Notes under the pieces: model-generated | Databases searched by the model: none | What the model was told of the DNA's origin: nothing | Seen by the model: the letters and a program-made list of their open reading frames with translations, nothing else | Program-made: the position numbers and the translations under genes | Assembly: GCA_938005705.1 (NCBI GenBank) | Contig: CALLML010000018.1 | Span: 1 to 43,326, forward strand | Length of the DNA: 43,326 bases | Source: an uncultured bacterium | GTDB taxonomy: Bacteria > Verrucomicrobiota > Kiritimatiellia > PWTM01 | Direction of reading: 5' to 3' | Shown: positions 32,070 through 39,637 of the stretch, piece by piece | How the letters are laid out: each line of letters starts with the position of its first letter | Position numbering within the stretch: the first letter of the stretch is position 1

Positions 32070-34002
32070 AGGACACCCTCGGATCCACGATGGCCAACAG
32101 AATGTCGGCGATCAGATTTCCGACGACCAGCAGCAGCGCCGCGATAAGCGTGTTGGCCATCACGAGATTCAAATCGCGATTGAGCACCGCCGGATACATC
32201 ATCTGGCCGACGCCGGGGTAGTTGAACACCATCTCGATGAAGAGGCTTCCGCCAATGAGCCCCGGCAGAATCGAACCGAATCCGGCGACAAAGGGCGTGA
32301 TGGCGTTGCGCAGTGCGTGTTTGTAGATGACCATTCGCTCGCTCAACCCCTTGGCGCGCGCGGTCACGATAAACGGCTGGCGCAGCGTCTCGAGCATTGT
32401 GCCGCGCATGACCCGCTGAAGCCCCGCCAGCCCGCCGAGCGCCAGCACGACCGTCGGGGCGATGGCGTGGCGGATCAGGTCCAGGGTCTGTCCCCACGGC
32501 GAGAGGCTGTCGAAATGGATACTCGTGCGGCCGCTGTCGGGCAGATCGGGCAGAAAGGCTAGGGGACTGTGCGGGTCCGACGCCTCCTGCAGCAGATAGC
32601 GCACGAGGACCGCCAGAAAAAATGACGGCAGCGACATGCCGATGAACGTGAGGAAACTCAGAATCTTGTCGCTCCACCGATATTGCCGCACAGCGGCGAA
32701 GATGCCCGCGGGCAGCGCAATGATCCACGTCAGCAGCATCGAGGCCACCACCAGCAATACCGTGTTCTTGACGCGGCCGGCGAGTTTTTCAAGCACGGGA
32801 ATATTATCGTGACTGCGTCCGAAGTCCGGCACGCCGCCGATGGTCACCGCCGGCACGTCCAGCGCCAGCTCCACGCGATAGACGTTGAGGCGCGAGGGGC
32901 TGAGCGCGGCCCAGCCGATCTCGTGCACCTGTTCGAGATCGGCGCCTCCGGCGGCCAGGTCCGCGAGCGGAAATTCGCGCACGGCGCGTTCGCGCGGGCC
33001 TAGACGGAACGTGCGCGACGTCGTCCGCCGAGCCGTCTCCGACCCGCTGACCACACGGAGATCGTAGGCCGCTTCCTCCGCGCCGGGATTGCCGACTTCG
33101 ATGCGTAAGCTGCGAAAACTCTCCGTCGAAAGCACCGGCTCGCCGCGATCGTCCACGCCGACCGGTTTGCCGCGCGGCTTCCAGTCGTGCCGGCGGAGCC
33201 GATGGGTGATGTGAGGCGATCCGGGCTGACGCAACGTCAGGGCGGCGTCGGCGGCGGGGAACCGCAGCGTGAGATAGGGACGGCGGCGCGCGGGCCGCAA
33301 AATCTCATAGAGGTCGAGCGTGGTTTGCACCGCGCGCAGCGTAACGCGCGCTTGCCCGTTGAGCCGCAAATGAAAGGACGCCGGCGGCTTCTTCCAGAGA
33401 CCGGCCTGCTGCAGCGCCGGCGCGGGAATCCGGAGCGTGGCCGGCCCGGTCTCCGCCAGCGGCCAGGTCTGTTGCCAGGTCTCACCCGCTTCGCCTTTCA
33501 GCGTCACCGTCAACGACGGCGGCGGGTCGGACGGCGCCGGTTCTGGTCGCTCCAGGGTTTCAATTTCGACGGCAAATGCCGTGGCGGCGTCCGCAACGGA
33601 CGCCAGCCGCGAGACGGCTTGCGGCCAATCGAAAAGACGCCACTCCGGCTGCGCGGGCGTCAATTCGGCGGCGGGTGCCACAAGCTCGAAAGCCGTATCC
33701 ACGGCGAACTGTTCCGGGAACTGACGCGGATCGGCGAAACTGACCAGCGAGCGGCCGGGCCGCCCCACGCGGATATCGAACAGCACGCCGCCCAGCCACT
33801 TGATATACCGCACCGGCATGGGGTCATAGAATCCTGTCCGTTCCTTGACCTGCTCGATGACCTGAAAACTGATGTTGGGGTTGAGGATGAAGCGATCGAG
33901 GGCGCTCTGGGGATCGGTGTTGATGACTGCGAAGACCACGAAGGTCATCAAGAAGACCAACGGGACCGAAATCAACAGTCGGCGTATGATGTAAGCGCGC
34001 AT
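32062..34002 (-). CDS. OppB-type permease with large periplasmic insertion
   Basis: About 646 residues, roughly twice the usual 310-340. The start ATG 34002 gives MRAYIIRRLLISVPLVFLMTF, the standard OppB first helix. The chain follows the family through PMPVRYIKWLGGVLFDIRVGRPGRSL, then an insertion of about 300 residues, rich in beta-like strands (LTVTLKGEAGETW, FHLRLNGQARVTLRAV, SLRIEVGNPGAEEAAYDLRVV, VYRVELALDVPAV), before it rejoins the family at VLEKLAGRVKNTVLLVVASM. The permease core ends with EAA-type TARAKGLSERMVIYKHALRNAITP and the usual ending ADILLAIVDPRVSYD. The insertion lies between helices 1 and 2, so it is periplasmic, facing the binding protein. Confidence 0.9.
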   Translation of the reverse strand: MRAYIIRRLLISVPLVFLMTFVVFAVINTDPQSALDRFILNPNISFQVIEQVKERTGFYDPMPVRYIKWLGGVLFDIRVGRPGRSLVSFADPRQFPEQFAVDTAFELVAPAAELTPAQPEWRLFDWPQAVSRLASVADAATAFAVEIETLERPEPAPSDPPPSLTVTLKGEAGETWQQTWPLAETGPATLRIPAPALQQAGLWKKPPASFHLRLNGQARVTLRAVQTTLDLYEILRPARRRPYLTLRFPAADAALTLRQPGSPHITHRLRRHDWKPRGKPVGVDDRGEPVLSTESFRSLRIEVGNPGAEEAAYDLRVVSGSETARRTTSRTFRLGPRERAVREFPLADLAAGGADLEQVHEIGWAALSPSRLNVYRVELALDVPAVTIGGVPDFGRSHDNIPVLEKLAGRVKNTVLLVVASMLLTWIIALPAGIFAAVRQYRWSDKILSFLTFIGMSLPSFFLAVLVRYLLQEASDPHSPLAFLPDLPDSGRTSIHFDSLSPWGQTLDLIRHAIAPTVVLALGGLAGLQRVMRGTMLETLRQPFIVTARAKGLSERMVIYKHALRNAITPFVAGFGSILPGLIGGSLFIEMVFNYPGVGQMMYPAVLNRDLNLVMANTLIAALLLVVGNLIADILLAIVDPRVSYD

Positions 34003-34057
34003 GGCTATACCACCGCCTGGAGCCATTCGGCGGAACGTATCGCTGTACACCGCCCGC

Positions 34058-35935
34058 TCATGGCCGTGCAAGTGTCTCCCGCAATGTGCGATCGAACATC
34101 ATATCAATATCCGCCAGTTGATAAATTGTCGGATTGAAATTGCCGAATCGGTTATAGACGGCGGTGTTGACCGCCTCGCTGACCGTGTAGATCAAGGGGA
34201 CCTCGCGCGAGATGATATGCTGAAACTCGGCAGCGAGGCGGAGGCGCTCTTCATAGGGCGGTGTGCGCTGGGCGAGGGCGAAGATCTCGTTGATACGCAG
34301 CTCCCACTCGTAGGCGTGGCGGTCGTCCTCCTGATTCGGATTCCACATGTGGAGGTTGCCGGAAGTCGGCCACACGTTGCGCCCACCGTTCATCGGATCG
34401 TCGTAGCCGCCGGTCAGTCCGATGATGATCGCCTCCCAGGTGAATTCGCGGGTCAGCTTGCCTACTAGGGCGGAAAACGTCAGCGGCGCTAGCTCAATGC
34501 GCACGCCGATTTTGCGGAAATCCTCGCGCATCAGCGCGACAATAGCAGCATATTCAGGACTGTCCGCGTAGGTGTTGATGACGAACTCCACGGGATTGCC
34601 GGCGGCATCCTCGCGGATGCCGTCGCCGTCGCGGTCCGTCAGCCCCATTTCGTCCAGATAGGCCCGCGCGCGGTCGAGATTAAAATCGTAGCGGATAACG
34701 GGGAACTCCGGAAAGCGCCGGTTGTCGCCCGTGTAATAGAGCGTGTTGGCCTCGCTGACGGGCGAATGCTGGATATAGGCCTGGCCGTTGAAAATGATGT
34801 CGCGGATGGCCTCGCGATCAATGGCGTGCGCCAGCGCGCGCCGGAACCGGACGTCACGGAACCAGGCGAGCTTGTGAGGCCGCACGAAAGGTTTGCCTGC
34901 GGCGTCCGCGCGCGGATTCTGGTTCAGCACGAGGAAACGCGTGCCGGTGGAGGGCCCGCGGCGGTAAATGGTGAAGTCGGAAACGCGCTGCTGCCGGAAC
35001 ATGCGCTTGAAATCCTTGCCGGGCACGCCGGTCATATCGAGCCGGCCTTCCTCGAAGGCGTCGCGAGAGAGATCCGCGCCGCGGATGATGCTGTAGACTA
35101 CGCGATCGATGTAGGGCATTCGGTCGCCGAATGAGTTGAAGCGGAAGTAGTCCGGATTTCGCACCAGCACCACCCGTTCGCCATCACGGTAGGTCCATAG
35201 CTTGTACATCCCGCAGCCGATCACCTCGCGGGGATTGACAGACTTGTCCCACATATTGCTGAAGCGGCCGTCCTCTACTGCCGGCTCGAGCGCGTGTCGC
35301 GGGTAGATTTCCTGGGTGAGTGTGTCGAAAAAATACGCCCAGCGGAACGGCAGCGTATAACGCACGCGAAACGGGCCGACCTTCTCCACGCGCACTTGTC
35401 GCGAAATAGGCCGGCCGGTCTCGGGATCCATGTCGTCGAGCAGCCACGCGAAGCGGGCGCTGGTGGGGATGTCATTGTTGTAAATGATGCGGTTCATCGT
35501 GAAGACGACGTCGTCGGCGTTCAGCGGCGTGCCGTCGAACCAGCGCACGTCCTCGCGTAGCGGCACCTCCCACACCAGACCGTCTTCGTCCACCTGTTCC
35601 GGCATGGCCGCGGCCAGCCGTGGTTCGAGCGTGTTGGTCACGCGGTTGCGCGTCAGGAGGCCCTCGTAGAGCCAGCCGAGGAGACTGCTAGTGACCGCGT
35701 CGGTCGAGAGCACGGCGTTGAAGGTCTGGGGATCGTCGCCGAGGTTGAGGCGCAGCTCGCCGCCATAGACGCCGCGCTCATATTGGAAAGCCTCGGCGGC
35801 CGCCTGAATCCGCTCCACGGAGGGCGGCGGCTCGGGTTCGGATGTGGGGATGGATTCGCGCGCGGGCAGGCGAAAAATCGCGCCCATCAGCATCAACCCC
35901 GCCGCAATTACCGCCAACGACAGAACGAAACGCAT
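34058..35935 (-). CDS. OppA-type peptide-binding protein with N-terminal membrane anchor
   Basis: About 625 residues of the SBP_bac_5 family, first gene of the peptide importer. ATG 35935 has AGGA seven bases upstream; a GTG at 35950 is the alternative. The N-terminus FVLSLAVIAAGLMLMGAIFRLPARE is a single hydrophobic helix without a lipobox Cys or clear signal-peptidase site, so the protein may be membrane-anchored. Family patterns are LRLNLGDDPQTFNAVLSTD, LLGWLYEGLLTRN, PLREDVRWFDGTPLNADDVVFTMN, FRRALAHAIDREAIRDIIFNGQAY and LIYTVSEAVNTAVYNRFGNF. The length is above the usual 540. It is followed after 55 bases by the OppB gene. Confidence 0.92.
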   Translation of the reverse strand: MRFVLSLAVIAAGLMLMGAIFRLPARESIPTSEPEPPPSVERIQAAAEAFQYERGVYGGELRLNLGDDPQTFNAVLSTDAVTSSLLGWLYEGLLTRNRVTNTLEPRLAAAMPEQVDEDGLVWEVPLREDVRWFDGTPLNADDVVFTMNRIIYNNDIPTSARFAWLLDDMDPETGRPISRQVRVEKVGPFRVRYTLPFRWAYFFDTLTQEIYPRHALEPAVEDGRFSNMWDKSVNPREVIGCGMYKLWTYRDGERVVLVRNPDYFRFNSFGDRMPYIDRVVYSIIRGADLSRDAFEEGRLDMTGVPGKDFKRMFRQQRVSDFTIYRRGPSTGTRFLVLNQNPRADAAGKPFVRPHKLAWFRDVRFRRALAHAIDREAIRDIIFNGQAYIQHSPVSEANTLYYTGDNRRFPEFPVIRYDFNLDRARAYLDEMGLTDRDGDGIREDAAGNPVEFVINTYADSPEYAAIVALMREDFRKIGVRIELAPLTFSALVGKLTREFTWEAIIIGLTGGYDDPMNGGRNVWPTSGNLHMWNPNQEDDRHAYEWELRINEIFALAQRTPPYEERLRLAAEFQHIISREVPLIYTVSEAVNTAVYNRFGNFNPTIYQLADIDMMFDRTLRETLARP

Positions 35936-35950
35936 GAACGAATCCTGCAC

Positions 35951-36836
35951 CGGTCGGGTCTCGCGCCGATGTCCATTCGCGGCGAAGCCCGTACACGCGA
36001 AATCATGGTCTGTTTATCAGATGTATCAGAAAAAGACGCGGAGAGGGTAGAGAATTTCGCGCGGTCGTTCGAAAACCCGGCGAGTAGGCCGGCTTGTTCG
36101 GCGCCGCGCGCCGCGTAACAACGCGGCCCTGGGGGTGGCTTTTCACGAGATGCGGGGAATGGAGTTGTCAAGCGGCAGGCGCCGCCATCACCGAGCCTAC
36201 TACAAATACGCCGTTGCTCAAAGGCATCGAGGGGTTCCTGAACCAGGGCGACGGGCTTGACAACAAGCCGATGCGCGAGCGCATTCGCCGTCATGGGCTC
36301 GGTCCGTTGTGTTGCCGTGGCCGGCACCCCCTCAACGATGGCCGCCTATGCCATACTACTGACGGCCCCTGTGCAGACCTATTGGACCTGGGGAACAATC
36401 GGACACGTTGCCCCCGCCCCCATGGAGACGTAAAAACCGCTCCGGGGCCACCGCGCCGCCCTTGCGCCAGCATCGGCGCCACGAAGTCCGGGCCGAAACC
36501 TTGCATTTCTCCGACTTCATGTCCACCCCGCGCCCCCGCCGCACGAAGCCGCGGAAACTCTGAGATACCTTCGAAACCGCCCGATTCTAGGCCAGCGCAT
36601 AAATGAGGATCAAATTCCGGACGGCGGCCAGCGGCCGCCGCCCCGTCCGATCGGCATTCTGCACCGCGACCAGTGATCGCAGCCGCATTTTTTTGATTGC
36701 CACCGGTTGAATCACGTATGCCATCCAGCCACACCTCCATGGCAACTATTGGAAATATCCTCATCGCGGTCGGTCCCTTTCGCGGCCTCGGACTTGTTTT
36801 TGATGCGGCGGGGTTCTATAAGTTATAAGTGAATTT
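35951..36836. other. About 890 bases without a supported gene
   Basis: Several ORFs of up to 170 residues exist on both strands, but they are Pro/Arg/Gly-rich, lack ribosome binding sites and match no family I know. A direct repeat TATCAG-atg-TATCAG at 36015-36029 lies 80 bases upstream of the binding-protein gene and could be a regulator site. The right end carries the promoter of the HNH gene. The stretch could be a decayed gene remnant, but I cannot name one. Confidence 0.4.
36794..36822 (+). promoter_or_regulatory. Sigma-70-like promoter of the HNH gene
   Basis: TTGTTT (36794-36799), 17 bases, then TATAAG (36817-36822). Transcription would start about 5-8 bases before the ATG at 36837, giving a nearly leaderless transcript; no ribosome binding site is visible between them. 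Confidence 0.45.
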
Positions 36837-37211
36837 ATGGCTGACATAACGGATCCCCGCATTCTCGCGCTCCGACGGGAAGCGGCCGAACGGCAGAGGA
36901 GCTATCGCGAACGGGCATTGCGCTTGCTTCCGCATGTCTGCGCTTCGTGTGGGCGTTCGTTCGAGGGCCGGCGTCTGAAGGAATTGACCGTCCATCACAA
37001 GGACCACAACCACGAGAACAATCCGCCCGACGGCAGCAACTGGGAATTGCTTTGTATGTATTGCCACGATCACGAACATGAAAAGGCATTGACCGCGCGG
37101 CAGCGCGGCGGCGCGCCCTCCCCGACGAACGATCTGCCGCGGGAAGGGTTCTCGGTCTTCGAGAGGCTGGATAAACTCGTGGAACGTCAGGAGGGCGGGC
37201 CGCCGAAATGA
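36837..37211 (+). CDS. HNH nuclease family protein (YajD-like)
   Basis: A 124-residue small HNH protein. A zinc pair C35/C38 (CASCGRSF) is followed by the HNH core TVHHKDHNHENNPPDGSNWELLCMYCHDHEHE, containing H53/H54, N61/N62, and the second zinc pair C73/C76. This is the layout of YajD-type HNH proteins, presumed DNA endonucleases of unknown role. The N-terminal 30 residues are a charged helix and the C-terminus is short. There is no intron, intein or phage context, so homing is unlikely. It is convergent with the uracil-DNA glycosylase gene, 207 bases away, with a diverged palindrome in between. Confidence 0.87.
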   Translation: MADITDPRILALRREAAERQRSYRERALRLLPHVCASCGRSFEGRRLKELTVHHKDHNHENNPPDGSNWELLCMYCHDHEHEKALTARQRGGAPSPTNDLPREGFSVFERLDKLVERQEGGPPK

Positions 37212-37247
37212 CCCTTGCGGGTCGGCGGGCGGCCGCTCTTTCGCCGT

Positions 37248-37265
37248 TTCCAAACCCTTGGAAAA
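37248..37265 (+). repeat. Single diverged copy of the TTTTCCAAGG palindrome
   Basis: TTTCCAA-accc-TTGGAAA keeps both arms of the 19-bp element but has four central bases instead of three. It is a lone copy, 36 bases after the HNH stop, outside any supported gene. Confidence 0.55.
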
Positions 37266-37418
37266 AGTCGGGTTACTCAATCTCTCGTATTGGCCCCGAC
37301 ATCAAGCGGCATAGGCTGGTGAAGGTCGCATGGAAGAACGAGTCTGGAGAAACTCCTCCCTCAACCACTGATTCCCCACAGCCGGATCTTGCTGACAGGA
37401 CTCCGGGCTATGTCCAGT

Positions 37419-38267
37419 CTATTGTGAGGCGGTTGTATTTATGTCCCGGCGCTGGACGGCGGCGGGCATCGGCGTGGGGCGCCCCAACTGCGTGAGGACG
37501 GCGACCAGGTCGTCCCACACCTCCCAATATCTTGCCGTGTCGTCGCCGCCGCCCCGGAGCAGGTAGGAGGGATGATAGGTTGGCATCAGCGGAATACCCT
37601 CGTACTCGCGCCATTGGCCACGCTGCCGTTTAATACCCTTGAGCCCCAACAGGCCCTCCAAGGCCGTGGCGCCGAGGGTGATGATCACGCGTGGACGCAA
37701 TACCGCGATCTGAGCGCGCAGATAGGGCAGGCAGGCAGCCATCTCTTCGGGCGTTGGCGGACGATCGCGCACACCGGCGCCGTCCACCGTTGGGCGGCAT
37801 TTGACGATGTTGGCGATGAAGACCTCGTCGCGCGTCAGGCCCATGGCCTTGATCATCCGCGTCAACAGCGCACCGGCGCGCCCGACAAATGCCAGCCCCT
37901 GCAAGTCTTCGTCGCGCCCCGGTCCTTCTCCGACGAAAAGGATATCAGGTTGGGGACATCCCTGCCCCGGCACTGTTTTTGTCCGCGTCTGATGCAGAGG
38001 GCAACGGCGACAGCCAGCGATCTCGCGCGCAATGGCCGCGAGCTGCTCCGCCGCTTCGCGCCATGGCGTTGGGGAAGGCGTGGGCGCAGGTATGGCGCTC
38101 ACCGGTGCAAGGCCCAGCTCGTGCAGGGTCTCGCGATCCAGTTCGATGTCCTTCACACCCGTCTCGCGAAGTGTTTCAAGGTATGCCGTGAGGCCCTCCA
38201 CCAGAGACCGAAGATCAGGAACGCTAGCCCGCGATTTCTCCGGTGCACCGCCAGGATAGACTGTCAC
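37419..38267 (-). CDS. Family 4 (Fe-S) uracil-DNA glycosylase
   Basis: A 282-residue uracil-DNA glycosylase of the iron-sulphur type, which removes uracil from DNA to start base-excision repair. The four cluster ligands are C86 and C89 (CRRC), C157 (NIVKCRP) and C179 (AACLPYLRAQI). Motif A is FVGEGPGRDEDLQGLAFVGRAG, and the motif C histidine is H232 in MPTYHPSYLL. The first 70 residues are an extra, partly Pro-rich extension also seen in many bacterial members. The start is GTG 38267 with AGGA six bases upstream, in a GTGA overlap with the upstream membrane-protein gene. Confidence 0.92.
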   Translation of the reverse strand: MTVYPGGAPEKSRASVPDLRSLVEGLTAYLETLRETGVKDIELDRETLHELGLAPVSAIPAPTPSPTPWREAAEQLAAIAREIAGCRRCPLHQTRTKTVPGQGCPQPDILFVGEGPGRDEDLQGLAFVGRAGALLTRMIKAMGLTRDEVFIANIVKCRPTVDGAGVRDRPPTPEEMAACLPYLRAQIAVLRPRVIITLGATALEGLLGLKGIKRQRGQWREYEGIPLMPTYHPSYLLRGGGDDTARYWEVWDDLVAVLTQLGRPTPMPAAVQRRDINTTASQ

Positions 38268-39004
38268 GGAGTGTCCTCCGTCGCCGGCGACACGTTTTTC
38301 GGATCGCTTGCCGTCTCCATCGGGCGGGGCGCGTTATAACGCGCAAGAGCGAATCCCGCAGCGGGCAATGCAAAGGCGAGCAGAACCGCCCCTCCCTGGC
38401 CCGCGAGCGATCCGGCACGATGACCCGCCCACGCATAGACGCCGCAGATGGGCGCAGTGCCCGCCAACACCAATCCTGCGAAAGAGCTCCACCGCATACG
38501 GCTGAGACCGGCAATGCAACTGATCGCCTCGGTGAGCATCGGCACGCTGCGGCTCAGCAGAACCGCCCAGACGCCATAGCGTTTCATAAAATGGCCGACC
38601 CGCTCTGTCTCCGCAGGGCCGACGAAACGTTCGAACATGCGGCGACCAAATCGGCGACAAAGCCCAAACCCCAACAGGGCACCGGCCATCGCACCCGCCA
38701 GGCTGACCGCCATGCCGCGCCACGGCCCCAGCAGGGCACCGGCAAGGACCATGAGCACCGAGGAGGGCACCGGCAGCACCAGATCCGCGGCCAGCAGACC
38801 GCCGATCAGTACGGCCGCCAGCCAAGCGCCACGCCCCATGCGAACGCGCGCAAGAAAAACCTCGTAGCGGGCCCCCTCGGTCCAGCCTTGGGACGAGGCG
38901 ACCAGAAAGATCATAGCGAGCAGAGCGAAAATTCCAACCGTCAGCGTCACGAACCGCTTCATAATATAGCGCGGCCATCCATCGTAAATTCTCAGCCGCT
39001 TCAT
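38264..39004 (-). CDS. VTT-domain (DedA/TVP38-like) membrane protein
   Basis: A 246-residue inner-membrane protein of the VTT/SNARE-associated superfamily. After an N-terminal helix (LTVGIFALLAMIFLVASS) comes the VTT core: LVLPVPSSVLMVLAGALLGPWRGMAVSLAGAMAGALLGFGLCRRFG (read in two parts), then the re-entrant VGHFMKRYGVWAVLLSRSVPMLTEAISCIAGLSRMRW, and two C-terminal helices. Relatives act in membrane homeostasis and lipid scrambling; the substrate here is unknown. The start is unsure: ATG 39004 opens the frame, but a TTGACG-N18-TATCAT element at 39003-39032 overlaps it, which would favour ATG 38962. It is coupled to the uracil-DNA glycosylase gene. Confidence 0.85.
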   Translation of the reverse strand: MKRLRIYDGWPRYIMKRFVTLTVGIFALLAMIFLVASSQGWTEGARYEVFLARVRMGRGAWLAAVLIGGLLAADLVLPVPSSVLMVLAGALLGPWRGMAVSLAGAMAGALLGFGLCRRFGRRMFERFVGPAETERVGHFMKRYGVWAVLLSRSVPMLTEAISCIAGLSRMRWSSFAGLVLAGTAPICGVYAWAGHRAGSLAGQGGAVLLAFALPAAGFALARYNAPRPMETASDPKNVSPATEDTP

Positions 39005-39032
39005 GATACCCGCGCGATGAAACGTCCGTCAA
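39003..39032 (-). promoter_or_regulatory. Sigma-70-like promoter at the VTT gene start
   Basis: Read on the minus strand: TTGACG (39032-39027), 18 bases, TATCAT (39008-39003). The -10 box includes the first candidate ATG, so transcripts from here would have to use the ATG at 38962. Confidence 0.4.
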
Positions 39033-39164
39033 CCGCCACGTCCGATTTTTGAGCCGATTGCGCTGGTGGGGAAGGATCGGCGAATACAGGTGTCGGCAAA
39101 GGGATGCAAAAATTGTTTACCCCAATGGCCTCGCGCCATTCGACGGCTTTCCCTGCTTCTCCTG

Positions 39165-39182
39165 AAAAAATACGTATTTTTT
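39165..39182. repeat. AT-rich perfect palindrome
   Basis: AAAAAATACGTATTTTTT, 18 bases, perfectly self-complementary, followed by TGACCCTTTTT. It could be a protein-binding site or a weak hairpin with T-runs on both strands. Confidence 0.5.
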
Positions 39183-39277
39183 TGACCCTTTTTGCCACGC
39201 TCGGCGTTGCCATTCGGCTCTGTCTCGGCAATCACGATCTGACCGCGCCCGAAGCCGTGGCGCAGTGGCGGTAGCGC

Positions 39278-39300
39278 GCGCCCGAATTCGTTTCGGGCGC
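39278..39300. other. Nine-base-pair hairpin
   Basis: GCGCCCGAA-ttcgt-TTCGGGCGC forms a perfect nine-base-pair stem with a five-base loop in the non-coding stretch downstream of the SPFH operon. No T-run follows on either strand; a terminator role is possible. Confidence 0.4.
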
Positions 39301-39637
39301 CTGGGCATGTGCAACATCAACATCCAGAATCGTTCGCCTTTGACAAATTGCCGATACATTTCGCCTTTTTAATCCACGTTCCGCGAATTCAGAGAATCCT
39401 TGAGGGGTTTTGTCCCATACCACCTCGACACTTTGGAAGAGGAGATGAGCGTGTGTCGGCGAGGTCAAATGAGAAAATCCGAAGGAATTCATGCGTGGAG
39501 CGACGATTCTGTGCTTTTTCAGCTCGTCCGCTCATACGCATTGATGTGGGCGCGGAACGGGAAAAGACGAGGGACATCCACTCGGGAGAAGCTGCGTGAA
39601 CCGCCCGCCCTAGGGCCGCACCGTCGGAATGATGTGA

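Larger units (their letters stand above)
39005..39637. other. 633-base stretch without a supported gene
   Basis: Lower in GC than the genes around it. It contains the perfect AT-rich palindrome at 39165-39182 and the hairpin at 39278-39300, but no ORF with family features or a good start. The largest (39309-39599, plus) is Arg/Phe-rich and unlike its neighbours. It separates two minus-strand operons. Confidence 0.4.

Noticed and set aside
36094-36764. Two overlapping ORFs (170 and 157 residues) in the gap before the HNH gene as genes
   Set aside because: No ribosome binding site, no recognisable motif, Pro/Arg/Gly-rich in both strands; treated as non-coding.
36837-37211. The HNH protein as a homing or group II intron endonuclease
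   Set aside because: Compact stand-alone YajD-like protein with its own promoter; no reverse transcriptase, intron or intein borders around it.
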